A DNA stretch of 64,000 nucleotides from Ktedonobacteria bacterium brp13 (GCA_015099395.1 AP024096.1:4340001-4404000), one strand, 5' to 3'. Positions 18,020 through 29,000 are shown, counted from the first letter of the stretch. Program-made: numbers and translations. The notes: a model not told the origin generated them from the sequence alone.

Positions 18020-18304
18020 TTATACGCGGCGACCAAAACCACCGGTAACCGCACGCAGAATGGCGATCAGGATACAAGCACCGATCAATGCGATCAGGAT
18101 CTGACCCAGGATGTTCGTAGTTCCGATACCAATCAAGCCAGCAAGGAAACCACCGATGATACCGCCAATCAAACCTACGACGATGTCACCACCGATACCG
18201 TAGCCACCGCCACGCATGATCGTGCCAGCCAATGCACCAGCGATCAGACCAACAACCAACCATACGATAATTGAACCGACACTAATTGCTGCTAAAGTTA
18301 ACAT
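18020..18304 (-). CDS. GlsB/YeaQ/YmgE-family stress-response membrane protein
   Basis: 94 residues with three hydrophobic helices full of glycine: SIIVWLVVGLIAGALAGTIM, GGDIVVGLIGGIIGGFLAGL and a third at the C-terminus, the pattern of the transglycosylase-associated protein family. The ATG at 18304 has AAAGGAG 10 bases upstream and is preferred to an upstream start at 18331. The family is a small inner-membrane protein often induced by general or acid stress. A hairpin near 17910-17942 follows its stop. Confidence 0.88.
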   Translation of the reverse strand: MLTLAAISVGSIIVWLVVGLIAGALAGTIMRGGGYGIGGDIVVGLIGGIIGGFLAGLIGIGTTNILGQILIALIGACILIAILRAVTGGFGRRV

Positions 18305-18682
18305 AGTTAAATCTCCTTTTATGTACGACAACTGAATTTTTATTGCGTGTGTTGAATGAAACGATTATTAGCAAGAGAGATGTTTTTGTATTCTCCCTTA
18401 TGTAGTTGATACGGATGCCAAAATAAGAATGGATACACTTTTTTGCCTTACGAAAGAAGATTAAGCATCTCCTAAATAGCCTTTAAGCTTTCTAATCTTG
18501 TGCTTTAGATTATATACGTCGTTATACGCGTCTATATAGAAGAGATGCAAGGACAGCAAGATAAAGAGTGAGGATCTGCAGGTAGCACTTGACAGTCGAG
18601 GTCTCACTCCCTTAGAATCCTACAAGGATGATTCACATGTTTTCGTTAAAAATGGGGCTGTGCCTCCACAGGAAGTTCTCGT
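18305..18682. other. Divergent intergenic region
   Basis: About 380 A/T-rich bases between divergently read genes (GlsB-like, minus; kinase, plus). It should hold both promoters. I see no RNA gene or repeat in it. Confidence 0.4.
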
Positions 18683-20596
18683 ATGTCTGATTGCGACCAC
18701 CCGGATCACCAGGATGAAAGAGACCAGATAGAGCAGGTCCCTATAAAGAATGACCATACATGCGATACGGGTCGCATCGGCAAGGTTATTGGGCACTATC
18801 GTCTCACGCGTTTTATCGGGCACGGAGGCTTTGCCGACGTCTACCTGGGCGAACATATCTACCTTGGCACAGAGGCCGCTATCAAACTGCTCACGACAAG
18901 TTTGTCTGAGGAGGAGATGACGCATTTTCAAAATGAGGCCAGGATCATCGCGCAATTAGAACATCCATCTATCGTACGCGTCCTTGACTTTGGCATTGAG
19001 GAACAGCTCCCTTTTCTGGTGATGAGCTATGCTCCTCATGGTTCTTTACGCCAGAGCTATCCACCCCACACACAACTTCCCCTGGGGACCGTTGTTAGCT
19101 ATATCAAACAGATTGCCAGTGCGCTGCAGTACGCCCATGATCGTCGTCTGATCCACCGTGACATCAAGCCTGAGAATATTCTGCTGGGGCGCAACGGCGA
19201 AGCGCTACTCAGTGATTTTGGGCTGGCAGTGGTCGCGCAGAGTTCGTCGCGCAACAATACGCATGATGTATCAGGGACAGTAGCCTATATGTCTCCTGAA
19301 CAGGCTCGTGGAAAACCTAATATCAGTAGTGATCAATATTCGCTGGCGATTGTCGCGTATGAATGGCTCTGTGGTCAAAGACCTTTCATTGGCACCTATG
19401 AAGAGGTTGTCGTACAGCATGCGTTTGCCCATCCACCATCGCTCTCTGAACGTGTCCCCTCACTGACGCCAGCAATTGACGCGATTATTATGCGTGCACT
19501 CGAAAAAGATCTACGCCTGCGCTTCAGCAGTATTCAAGATTTCGCCCATACATTGGAAGAGGCCTATCTCGCCGAGCAAAGTATTGCAGCCGCGCCACAC
19601 AGCCATCCACTGCCCTCTCCAGCACCATCGTATCCATCCACGACCACCACGCTCAATAGCGTGCCTGAATTGTCACCGCATGAAGCAGCACCTTTTCAGG
19701 AAGGGAGTCACACTAGTGGACAGGCAGGACCGGATACCACCTATGCCATTGCATGGTCGCCCGATAGCCGTCGCATCGCGCTGGGTGGACAGGACAGAAC
19801 CGTACAGGTAAGAGGTGCTACGACAGGTGCCAGTACGCTGGTCTATAAAGAGCACACCGGCAGCGTCACAGCCATCGCCTGGTCGCCGGCAGGTTCCTTG
19901 ATCGCATCGGCGGCACTTGACCGTACAGTCCACGTCTGGAACGCACTGACAGGTCAACGTATCGCGACCTATGATAGCCATAAGGGGATGATCTCGGCAC
20001 TGGCATGGTCGCCCAATGGCAGCATGGTCGCCTCTACCTGTAGCGGGAACGACAATAGCATCCATATCTGGTCCGCCAGCACAGGTCAACAGGTACTCGC
20101 CTATCAGGGCCACACACAACTGGTCCGTACCCTTGCCTGGTCGCCCAACGGTAAAGCCATCGCCTCTGGCTCCTGGCAAGAGGTACAGATCTGGAACAGC
20201 GAGCAGGGGCGTAAGTATTTCGCGTACCGGGGACACCATAGCTGGATCCGCGCTATCGCCTGGTCACCGCACGATACCCGGCTCGCCTCGGCAGGTGAAG
20301 ACAACAGTGTACAACTCTGGGAGCCACTCAACAAAGGTCATATCACCACGCTCTATCGTGGTCACAATGACTGGGTCAACCATCTCCACTGGTCTCCTGA
20401 TGGGCAACGCATCGCCTCTGGTAGCCGCGATCATGTAGTCCATATGTGGGAGATCGAGAATAGTAGCAAAGCTACCCACCATACCGTACGCTCCACTACC
20501 GTCTACGCGCTCAGCTGGCTCCCTGATAGCAAGCATATAGCCTGCGCAAGCGGCAATGGAACGATCCAGGTCTGGCAGGCCAAAACCGATCAGTGA
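18683..20596 (+). CDS. Ser/Thr protein kinase fused to WD40 repeats
   Basis: The 637-residue protein has an N-terminal eukaryotic-like kinase domain at about residues 35-295. It shows the P-loop IGHGGFADVYLG, Lys in AAIKLL, the catalytic loop HRDIKPENILL, DFG in LLSDFGLAV and the SGTVAYMSPEQARG activation segment. A Ser/Pro/Thr-rich linker (about 300-345) leads to seven WD40-like repeats with AIAWSPDGxxIASG and VQLWE signatures, likely a closed propeller for protein binding. No membrane segment is evident, so it is probably cytoplasmic. Its partners cannot be read from the neighbours. Confidence 0.93.
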   Translation: MSDCDHPDHQDERDQIEQVPIKNDHTCDTGRIGKVIGHYRLTRFIGHGGFADVYLGEHIYLGTEAAIKLLTTSLSEEEMTHFQNEARIIAQLEHPSIVRVLDFGIEEQLPFLVMSYAPHGSLRQSYPPHTQLPLGTVVSYIKQIASALQYAHDRRLIHRDIKPENILLGRNGEALLSDFGLAVVAQSSSRNNTHDVSGTVAYMSPEQARGKPNISSDQYSLAIVAYEWLCGQRPFIGTYEEVVVQHAFAHPPSLSERVPSLTPAIDAIIMRALEKDLRLRFSSIQDFAHTLEEAYLAEQSIAAAPHSHPLPSPAPSYPSTTTTLNSVPELSPHEAAPFQEGSHTSGQAGPDTTYAIAWSPDSRRIALGGQDRTVQVRGATTGASTLVYKEHTGSVTAIAWSPAGSLIASAALDRTVHVWNALTGQRIATYDSHKGMISALAWSPNGSMVASTCSGNDNSIHIWSASTGQQVLAYQGHTQLVRTLAWSPNGKAIASGSWQEVQIWNSEQGRKYFAYRGHHSWIRAIAWSPHDTRLASAGEDNSVQLWEPLNKGHITTLYRGHNDWVNHLHWSPDGQRIASGSRDHVVHMWEIENSSKATHHTVRSTTVYALSWLPDSKHIACASGNGTIQVWQAKTDQ

Positions 20597-20859
20597 GTAC
20601 AAGCATAGGCTGGCAACCACACCTATGGCTATCGAGCTCAATACTTTGGTTATCTGTTATTGCGTCCCCAACGCCAGGAGAATCTGCAATCTCGTTGCGC
20701 ATCCCATGGGATAACCATCCTTTCGGATGATGGCAATCCTTCTGGTGGAATGCTATCGTAAGAAGTAAAGGTGTTTCCCCCGTTTTCCCCCCCGCATTGG
20801 CTGGTCACGATCAGTGCAGCAGAAAGGGCGACAATTCCAGATGAAGGAGTATGGATCTC

Positions 20860-22503
20860 ATGACAAAAGACAATGAACAAGGGTTTACTGTAGAACAACG
20901 CCAGGCATTGAGTAGACGACGTTTTCTTTCAGGGACGGCATATACTCTTGGTGCAGCCCTATCTTCCGCTGGCATCTATGAGTTGATCGATTCATTTGTT
21001 CAACCACCCGAGCAGACTGCTTTTGCTGCCACCCAATCTTTGCCGCTAGAACAATATATTATCCCGGGCGCTCCAGTTGTCAACCTTAATAGCGCAGGCG
21101 TAAACACTAGTGGTGCTGACACGATTCCGGTTGTGGTTCATCCACTGCACAATCATGTCATCACCGCGAAATTGAAGGTTCCGGCAAATGCAAAAGCCTT
21201 ACAGGAGGCGCAGCAGCAACTGGAATCCACCCTCGCGGGCCTGGAGCAAAAATTTCCGCCTGCTACTTCCACCGGATTGAACATCCTGGTGGCCTGGGGA
21301 CTCCCTTACTTCCACAATTACCTGCCGAGTCTGGGGAAATCATCGAGTTTTTTCAAGGCCGGAACGCGCTACCCCGCGTATATGCCGGTTGATCTGGCGA
21401 CATCGAAGAAACAAAAACAGAAAGTGTATGCAGTCCAGGAAGCCATGACGTTCCCGAGCGACCAGCCCCCTGCTGGTTTTGGGCCGGTCCATCTGGAGCA
21501 AAATGATGTGGCTATATTACTGCGCAGTAATTCGATCGCGAATATCATGGAAGCCTCCAAAACCATTTTTGGGACCCCCACCGCTGCACCTTCCGCCTCC
21601 CATTCTGCTGCACACTCCGCCCTTCTCGGGATGGAAAGCAACCAGGCGGTGGGCAATCTCTTCACCGTGACAAGTATTCGCAGAGGCTTCTCCGGAGGAG
21701 GTTTCTATGGGCAACAAGGCCTGCCGAGCAAGCTGGCTCTGGCGGCGAATATTCCCGGTGCGAAGTCTATTCCTCCCCTTGCTCAGGTATTTCTCGGCTT
21801 CACCACCACCCTGCAGGCGAATATGGCTCCCGACAATATTCCTAATCTGGAGACCATACCGGGACAGACCGATCAGTGGCCCAACGGCTACTTCAAAAAT
21901 GGGACAACCATGCACCTCTCTCACCTGTTTGAAGATCTGGCAACCTGGTACGGGAATCAGGGTCAGAGCTACTCTACGTTTGCTGATCGCGCACGGGCTA
22001 CTTTCCGGCCCGGCCTCTCACTTGCCGAGGGAACGCTCACTGTGAATCCGCCAACCGAATTGAAAGAGACCGATGTTGTTCATGATGTCCAACAATACAA
22101 AGCCTATGGTCATAGTGGGAGTATGCAAACGATTGTGCGCCAGAACACGCCGACGACCACTAACTACGGCAAGACCTATCCAGCAGATATAGCCGTCTCC
22201 GCGCGCGGTGATTTCAATACCCTGGACAATCCATTCTATTATACTTCTGATCCGACTGGAGACCATTTTAGCAAGCAGCGTGCTGCTGGGATGCACTTTA
22301 TTATCTTCCAGCCGACAATTGGGAACTTCAATCGCACTCGGCTTGCGATGGACGGTGTCTATCCCGATGGTACCAAGCTCTCTATCTCCCCGCGCTCTCA
22401 CAGTGCGGGCTTTAACGCAGTCCTGTTTACAACCCACCGGCAGAACTACCTGGTTCCACCTCGGAGCCATCGCTCCTTCCCGCTCGCCGAATTTTTGGCC
22501 TGA
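20860..22503 (+). CDS. Tat-exported protein of unknown function
   Basis: About 547 residues. The N-terminus carries a twin-arginine signal, LSRRRFLSGTAYTLGAA, so the protein is exported folded, often with a cofactor. The mature part has NILVAWGLPYFHNYLPSLG, NDVAILLRSNS, a GFSGGGFYGQQGLPSK loop and a His/Asp-containing TTMHLSHLFEDLATWYG helix. It looks somewhat like Dyp-type peroxidase or DUF7405-type Tat proteins, but I cannot confirm a heme ligand. The ATG at 20860 has AAGGAG 10 bases upstream; the ATG at 20851 is too close to it. Confidence 0.75.
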   Translation: MTKDNEQGFTVEQRQALSRRRFLSGTAYTLGAALSSAGIYELIDSFVQPPEQTAFAATQSLPLEQYIIPGAPVVNLNSAGVNTSGADTIPVVVHPLHNHVITAKLKVPANAKALQEAQQQLESTLAGLEQKFPPATSTGLNILVAWGLPYFHNYLPSLGKSSSFFKAGTRYPAYMPVDLATSKKQKQKVYAVQEAMTFPSDQPPAGFGPVHLEQNDVAILLRSNSIANIMEASKTIFGTPTAAPSASHSAAHSALLGMESNQAVGNLFTVTSIRRGFSGGGFYGQQGLPSKLALAANIPGAKSIPPLAQVFLGFTTTLQANMAPDNIPNLETIPGQTDQWPNGYFKNGTTMHLSHLFEDLATWYGNQGQSYSTFADRARATFRPGLSLAEGTLTVNPPTELKETDVVHDVQQYKAYGHSGSMQTIVRQNTPTTTNYGKTYPADIAVSARGDFNTLDNPFYYTSDPTGDHFSKQRAAGMHFIIFQPTIGNFNRTRLAMDGVYPDGTKLSISPRSHSAGFNAVLFTTHRQNYLVPPRSHRSFPLAEFLA

Positions 22504-22526
22504 CTGACATCGATACCAACTACGCA

Positions 22527-22555
22527 ACGCGGGAGGACACAAAGCCCTCCCGTAT
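22527..22555 (+). terminator. Terminator hairpin
   Basis: GCGGGAGG and CCTCCCGT arms flank a 9-base loop between the Tat protein gene and the convergent sedolisin gene. Confidence 0.5.
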
Positions 22556-22586
22556 GCTGCTAGTTCTTTGTATGGCGTCCCGAGAT

Positions 22587-24134
22587 CTATATATAGTTGT
22601 GCATGGGATGCGCAAGATGTCGGGCGGAGTAGCCGCCGCTGGAGCGTGCGTTACTGGCGATAGCGGCCAGGTTGGCACCAATGATGGTATCTGAGGGGGT
22701 ATAGGCGCTGATTAACGCTGCAATTAAAAAGGTTGCACGCGGTGTCCCCCAGCCTGTAACAGGGTCCCAACCTTTGCCAGCACGGTAGCCGATGATAGAG
22801 CCCTGGTTGTTATTGCCGGTGGTAATGTCATGAAACGCAATTCCGCTGGCTGCGATCTGGTACAGTTCAGGATTGATAAAGCCCAGTGAGTGACCGGCGA
22901 TCTGATCGGCAATGGCAATCAGTCCAGCCAACTGTGGGGAGCCCGCACTCGTACCACCAAACAGATAGTAGCCAGGTGAGCTCATGAAGCCCAGATAGAT
23001 GGGGATGCTGGTCGTGGGGTCTCCATTATATGCTATATCTGGCACACCACGATTACCCTTAGAGACCTTCGCGTACGGCGCGAGTGCTGCTGCTTGATAG
23101 CTCGGGGCTTTAAAGTAGTGGCTGAAACCGCCGCCAGTCGCACTTCCAACACCGTCATTCCAGGCGGTCTCTGATTGATAGGTTCCATGGGTATCTGCGA
23201 AGAGACTGGTACCACCTATAGAGGTCACATAGGGCGAAGAGGCAGGAAATTCAACGGTCGGAAATTTATAATTATTCCCGTTCACATCAGGGTTGACCAC
23301 ACCTGTATCGCCTACGGAAGCCAGCACAGTCACACCTCTACTGGCAGCCAGTTTGTAGAAACGATTGAAGCCTTCCATAACTTTCTTCCCTGCTGGCGTA
23401 AACAGGGTCTCCTCAGTGGTGCCCCAACTCTGTGAAATGATATTACCCAGGTTATTGTCAAGAGCATATTGCTCCAAAGCGAGAAACTCAGGCATTCCCT
23501 GCACACCCTGGGTCTCAGAGATAGGACTGGTCAACAGGACAATATTAGCACCTGGTGCCATAGCATGCGCCCACTCCACGTCCATGTCGGTCTCTTGCGC
23601 CCAACCTACAATGTCGCTGTTGTTCACGTCAAAAGGGACCGTTCCTAGTGGCGATCTCACTTGAAAAGAGGGTGGATCAGGCAGATTGTAGTCATGGTCA
23701 AATTGCTTCAGATCTTTCGCGACAGTCGGACTCCCATAAGAATCGATAATAACAATAGACTGACCACTGCCGGTAAAACCAGCGTTCGTCAAAAGATTGA
23801 TATTATAGGCATTACGCATCTCTGCTGGACTATAACAGGGCATCTTCATCTGAGAGCGGCAGCCGCTATCATCTGGAGCAACACCTTTTTCCCAGCGCAT
23901 TCCACGATATCTACGCGCAAAATAGGTGAGATCAGCGACCCGATGCATTCTATGCAGTGAATGCATCTCTTGCGTCCCCTTTGCTGAAACCGTCAGCAGA
24001 GACGTTGCACAGCAGAACACCACTAGCGAGAGTAGTGCGACACTATGTACACTTGAGATATGTTTGGACCAGACCTTTTTATTAACGCACGGCACAATAG
24101 GCACTATACACACATCCTTTCTTCCACACAGCAT
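22587..24134 (-). CDS. Sedolisin-family (S53) serine-carboxyl peptidase, secreted
   Basis: The 515-residue protein has a basic N-terminus with a hydrophobic segment (VALLSLVVFCCATSLLTVSA) serving as signal. The catalytic set of the acid-active S53 family is seen: Glu and Asp four apart in QETDMDVEWAHAMAPGA (about 181/185), the oxyanion Asp in LASVGDTG (about 276) and Ser in FGGTSAGSPQLAG. The C-terminal calcium site region contains WDPVTGWGTP. Only ~100 residues lie between signal and catalytic domain, so the usual ~180-residue prodomain is missing or much reduced. The start is uncertain; a GTG at about 24104 has a better ribosome site. Confidence 0.9.
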   Translation of the reverse strand: MLCGRKDVCIVPIVPCVNKKVWSKHISSVHSVALLSLVVFCCATSLLTVSAKGTQEMHSLHRMHRVADLTYFARRYRGMRWEKGVAPDDSGCRSQMKMPCYSPAEMRNAYNINLLTNAGFTGSGQSIVIIDSYGSPTVAKDLKQFDHDYNLPDPPSFQVRSPLGTVPFDVNNSDIVGWAQETDMDVEWAHAMAPGANIVLLTSPISETQGVQGMPEFLALEQYALDNNLGNIISQSWGTTEETLFTPAGKKVMEGFNRFYKLAASRGVTVLASVGDTGVVNPDVNGNNYKFPTVEFPASSPYVTSIGGTSLFADTHGTYQSETAWNDGVGSATGGGFSHYFKAPSYQAAALAPYAKVSKGNRGVPDIAYNGDPTTSIPIYLGFMSSPGYYLFGGTSAGSPQLAGLIAIADQIAGHSLGFINPELYQIAASGIAFHDITTGNNNQGSIIGYRAGKGWDPVTGWGTPRATFLIAALISAYTPSDTIIGANLAAIASNARSSGGYSARHLAHPMHNYI

Positions 24135-24516
24135 ATGTTGTATGTTGTAGGGAGCTACCTAGCAGCGCTCCTGATAATCGTTACACAAAGCATCTCTTCA
24201 AGCTCATTATAGAGACTACCCAATAGGGATATCTTTGTATGTTGCAATTGACAACGCTAGATTGCTGTGCTATTACTTATAAGAGAGGTGTGTAGAAATA
24301 AAGCGGTTCCCCACTGCACACTGTATATGTAAAGATCCTTTTCAAGCGTTTATAGTCTGGTCTTCAACACCTCAACTTTTGATTTTTCAATGTTCAATGT
24401 TCAAGCGACGGCCTGATCATGAGAAGGTCGCCATTTTATAGTGCATGTCTCTAAGAGCAGATCATAATTCATAATTCATTATGCTCTCTTCCATACAATA
24501 GAGGATAAACAGCTCC
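24135..24516. other. Divergent intergenic region
   Basis: About 380 A/T-rich bases between the sedolisin gene (minus) and a small plus-strand gene. It contains short direct repeats (TTCAATG twice near 24388, ATAATTCAT twice near 24466) and nothing else I recognise. Confidence 0.35.
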
Positions 24517-25011
24517 GTGATTACAACAGTACAAAGCTTACAAAACAGATGGCAACATGTTCAGGAAGATGACCTCGTACAGTCCACTTTCTCTACCAGG
24601 GAACAGATCTACATCAAGGGCGCAGCTCTGGCTCGCTACACGTTTGGTACGACGATGCGCCTCAACGATGCACCAGAAGGAACGCTACCAGCCTTCGGCA
24701 TTCTGATTCATTATGAGGAGCATGAGAACCTGCGCTTCCGCATCAGTATGCTGAACGAACGCTGGGTATTAATCGTTGAGAGCGAAGGCCTTACGCCCGC
24801 TATTAACCGCATCATGCGCTTACCAGAAAGCTTCGACCCCTCCGCGTGGAATACCCTGCAACTGGTACAACAAGACGAGCATGCAGATATCGATCTTAAC
24901 GGTACCACGCTGCTCTCTATCATTGACGGAGCTCGCATCGGCCAACCCGGTCTGACCACGCACAATGCATCTGTCGAAATCAATAAAGTCTGGCAGACAC
25001 CCATCGACTGA
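24517..25011 (+). CDS. Concanavalin-like jelly-roll domain protein (hypothetical)
   Basis: 164 residues starting with GTG. The pattern of alternating strands, with FGILIHYEEHENLRFRISML, WNTLQLVQQDEHADIDLNGT and the closing VEINKVWQT, resembles the DUF1080/LamG-like jelly-roll domains that bind carbohydrate. No signal peptide or catalytic residues are evident. This is a fold guess from pattern only. It is a single gene with a strong terminator. Confidence 0.6.
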   Translation: MITTVQSLQNRWQHVQEDDLVQSTFSTREQIYIKGAALARYTFGTTMRLNDAPEGTLPAFGILIHYEEHENLRFRISMLNERWVLIVESEGLTPAINRIMRLPESFDPSAWNTLQLVQQDEHADIDLNGTTLLSIIDGARIGQPGLTTHNASVEINKVWQTPID

Positions 25012-25032
25012 TACACATCGATTAATACGTAG

Positions 25033-25073
25033 AAAAGATCCCTGTCTGATGCTCTTTCAGACAGGGATCTTTT
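25033..25073. terminator. Bidirectional terminator
   Basis: A 17-bp perfect stem, arm AAAAGATCCCTGTCTGA, flanked by A's and T's lies between convergent genes (hypothetical, plus; DUF4870, minus). Confidence 0.8.
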
Positions 25074-25096
25074 CTGGAGTTCTATTGCAATCCCGC

Positions 25097-25831
25097 TCAT
25101 TTGACGGTACCAGGCGTTGGTGGCGCTGTTATATGTTCTGCATACCCTCCAACAAAGGGTAGCTTCACCTTCCGTCCAGCCAGGCCGTTAAATACGCCTA
25201 CCAGCCAACCGATCCCCATGATCGTAAAGACAAGCATGAATGCCAGGATTGCCAGCCAGCGCAATGGCAGATATAGACGAATATAGGAGAATAGCCCTAC
25301 CAACACAATATTGCCCAGCCCAAAGAAGGTTAGCGATTGTAGCGCATGAAAACGTACAAAGCGATTATCGTAATTAAAAAGCAATATAAACAGTCCAGTC
25401 GCCCAACCTCCCACATAGCTCAGGGCCGCCCATAGCCGTGCGAGGATACCGGGTTCGTTGTGCATTATTGGCATCTGGTAGATAGGTTGCATAGGCTGTA
25501 GCGGATACGCCATAAAAAGCTGTGGTTGCCCATACGCTTGCTGGGGCGTACCTTGCTGAGACGTACCTTGCCACGATGCTCCCAACGGCGGCATCTGCGA
25601 AGAGTCCTGCGACGGTGCAGACTGTGGCTGCTGCGGATAGGCTGCAACAGGAACAGGACCATCATAGCGATACCCCTGCTGGTAGGCTTGTTGGCGCTCA
25701 TACGCCTGTGGATCTATGTCTGCTACATCTTTATAATGGGGGAGCTTAGCTCCGTTTGTCGTCTCATGTATGGTCATCTGATATGGATCAGTATGTTGCG
25801 CAGGACTGCGATAATCATTGTTTTGTTGCAT
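25097..25831 (-). CDS. DUF4870 membrane protein with Gln/Pro-rich N-terminal head
   Basis: About 244 residues. The first ~125 are low-complexity (Gln, Pro, Tyr), followed by a DUF4870 domain: a hydrophobic segment (ALSYVGGWATGLFILLF), the conserved NRFVRFHALQS motif and two further segments. The ATG at 25831 follows GAAAGGACC. The function of the family is unknown. A paralogue with a poly-Gln head is at 54709-55362. A cluster of TGTCGC half-sites lies upstream of this gene. Confidence 0.8.
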   Translation of the reverse strand: MQQNNDYRSPAQHTDPYQMTIHETTNGAKLPHYKDVADIDPQAYERQQAYQQGYRYDGPVPVAAYPQQPQSAPSQDSSQMPPLGASWQGTSQQGTPQQAYGQPQLFMAYPLQPMQPIYQMPIMHNEPGILARLWAALSYVGGWATGLFILLFNYDNRFVRFHALQSLTFFGLGNIVLVGLFSYIRLYLPLRWLAILAFMLVFTIMGIGWLVGVFNGLAGRKVKLPFVGGYAEHITAPPTPGTVK

Positions 25832-25926
25832 CAAGAAGGTCCTTTCAGCTAGAGTATAGCTTATTGAGCTGAGGCTTCATTCATTCATATATATATGCAT
25901 AGTATAGGCGTAAAATGTATAAAATA

Positions 25927-25981
25927 TGCGACAAAGTTGTCGCAAAGCTGTCGCAATATAATTGTGACAGTTTTACGACAG
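25927..25981 (-). promoter_or_regulatory. Cluster of TGTCGC half-sites upstream of the DUF4870 gene
   Basis: GCGACA (25928), TGTCGC (25938) and TGTCGC (25949) are followed by related TGACAG and ACGACAG. The first pair makes the palindrome GCGACAAAGTTGTCGC and the next site is exactly 11 bases on, one helical turn. This looks like a regulator binding array about 95 bases upstream of the DUF4870 start. It is not linked to a known regulator. Confidence 0.4.
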
Positions 25982-26021
25982 CTCTTGCTATACTTCTCTT
26001 GATGCGTGTTCCAACGCGCGG

Positions 26022-29000
26022 TTAGAGCAGGCGTCCCAATTGTGGACGTTCGCCGGGGGCGGGTTCTAGCGTTGGTTCCTCTTCAGCGAGGCGCAGGGCT
26101 TCGGCGATGGCACGCTCCAGTTGTGGATCATCCCCACGCATGAAATCTTGTGGAGCAATGTCAACCTCGATATCAGGATCGGTACCGTAGTTCTCGACAT
26201 TCCAACCGACATCCTTAAACCAGAACGAGAACTCTGGCTGCGTTGTAGTGGTACCGTCTACCAGACGATGACGCGGGCTGATACCAATAACGCCTCCCCA
26301 GGTACGCATACCCAACAAGGGACCCAGGCCCATCAATTTAAAGCTATGGCTGAAGATGTCTCCATCGGAGCCCGCATGCTCATTAGTGAGCGCGACCATG
26401 GGACCACGGGGTGATTCAGCAGGATAGGGCTCAGGACGTCCCCAGCGGGGGAAGTCATAGCCGATACGCCGTCGCGCGAGCTTCTCTAAGAGCAGACCTG
26501 AGACATGACCCCCACCATTCCAACGTACATCGATCAGCAATGCAGGATAGTCATATTCCGCCAGGTAGCCACGATGGAACTCAGCGTACCCATTGCCACT
26601 CATGTCGGGGATGTGGATATAGCCAACACGATTGTTGGATGCCTCATGCACGACATTGCGATTGTGCTCAACCCACTCACGATAGCGCGCCGGGGTCTCG
26701 CTACCCAGAGCCTTGACGACCACAACACGGGTCTCGCCGGTCTCGGCACTCTCGATGGTCAACTGGATCTCGTTATCGGCCTGGTTGACCAGGAGCTCTT
26801 GCGGTCCACGGTCACGACCAATACGCTGACCATCGATCGCCAGGATCGCATCACCTTCGCGTACATTGATACCAGGGGCCGCCAGCGGCGAAGAATAGGT
26901 ACGTTCAGCAGTATCGCCACGAATGATGCGCGCAACCCGATAGCGGTCTGCGTCAGCGTCATAGCGATAGTCGGCACCCAGGAAACCCTGACGATAGTTA
27001 GGACCATGGCGATATTCACCGCCCATCTCGTAGGCATGCGATGTACCCAGTTCGCCTTGCAGCTCCCACAGGAGATCCGATAATTCAGAACGCGAGCTCA
27101 CACGATCGACGAGCGGCGCATACTGCTCATAGATCGCCTGCCAATCGATACCAGACATGTTCTCGGACCAGAATTGCTCACGCTGCAAACGCCAGGCCTC
27201 AGCAAACATCTGCTTCCATTCCGCTGATGGCTGTATCGAGACCTTGATACGATTGAGGTCAACCCAGCCACTTTCGCGACCGGGACGCTCACTCCCCTCT
27301 GCCTTAGGTTTCTCACCAGCCTTCATGATGCGCAGACGTCGCGCCGCGCCACCCGTGCTATATGCCAGCGTCTTAGCATCGCGCGAGAGATGGAAGCCAG
27401 AGATGCCGTCGAACAACTTCTCAGCTTTGTAGGTGTCAAAATCGTAGTATTCCAGCGTGCCCTTCGGTTGATGATTATGATTCAAGACCCCTTCAACGGG
27501 GAATGAGAGGAAGATGGCCTTGCCTTTGATACCTTTGATCGATGTATAGCGTCCCTCGGAAACCGGGAAAGGCAGCGCTCGCTCTTGAATACCGTCGAGA
27601 TCGATGGTGATTGCAGGGACCTTCTTTGTATTTTCCTCGTCCGACTCTTTCTTCTCCGTCGTATTCGCTGTACCTTCGCCCTGCGGCTCTACCTGTCCAT
27701 TGGATGGCTGCTCATTCGTGGTATCCTCAGCCGGCTCTTTCTCCTTCTCCTTCTCATCAGGATTCTTCAGCTCTGGCACGAAGGGGGAGCGCTGATCATT
27801 ACGCAACAGGATAACGTACGGTTTTATACCACGTGGAAAGCTAAGGTCGAATTGCATACTATCGTAGACAGGGTTGAAGACACGATTTCCCAGGAAGTAG
27901 AGGTACTTGCCTTCGGGATCAAAGGCGGGACGGCTATCGTGCAGTACCGGATTGGTGACCTGATACGTCTCACCACTCTGAATATTGCAGAGCTTGATGG
28001 CGGAGCGTTGTGGGTTCAGAGCAAAGCCATATGCCAGCCACGCACTGTCAGGCGACCAGGAGATACCGGTGATACGTGCGGAATCGCTACGATCCAACAC
28101 CTTCGAGCTTGCGTCGCTCAAGTTGATAAGGATCAATTCGTGGCGATGGTTGGTGATCGCCACCAGATCTTCTGTAGGTGCAACCAGCAGTGCTATAACA
28201 CGGCCAAAGTCGAAGTCGGGAAAGGTGACAGGCTCCTCTGTACCATCCGGGGTAAGAATAATTAACTCTTCTTTTCCGGAGGCATCGTGCACCGCCAGCA
28301 GTCGTTTTCCGTCGTTGAGCCACTCTAGATGGCGATAGCGTACACCGTCGAGCTCACCATGCTGCAAAACCGGGCCTTCCCAGTTTCCCAGCGTGAAAGC
28401 CTTGCCACGGGTTGTCAATGCCAGCATATGGCCCTGTGGATGCAAGGCATAGGTATCCAGATAGTGGGCCGCCGCCGCGAATTTGCGGTTCCGCTGTGTG
28501 CGGATGCTTGGTAGGGTGACGTCGAGATGCTGGAGTTCCTCGGTGCGTGGATCGAAGAGGTAGAGATCTGCCGCTGCGTGATAGACAAGGCGCTCACCGT
28601 CACTCGACAGATGCCGCGCATAGAAATCAGTATGGTTGGTATGCTTGCGCAGGTCCTCACCAGTCGGTGTGCAGGAATAAATATTGCCAACGCCCTCGTG
28701 ATCAGAGAGGAAGTAGATACGCTCACCAATCCAGCAAGGATCAGCAACGTTTCCTTTCACCTGCAGTAAACGCTGAAAGTCCGTATCCCCATTGGGATCA
28801 CACCAGAGATGGCCGGCGGTCCCTCCACGATAGCGCTTCCAGTGTGCATAGTCACGAATGTTAATATTGCGCCCGAGCACCACACCACCACCTGTACTAT
28901 AAGAGATCGCATTCGCCATACCATAGGGCAACTGGCGTGGCAAGCCACCGCCAGGCTTTACCGCGAAGATCGCTTCATAGCGTCCCGCGAACTGACCGGA

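Noticed and set aside
27585..28265. 226-residue open frame antisense to the tricorn gene
   Set aside because: The minus-strand tricorn frame has clear domains and motifs; this frame is its shadow.
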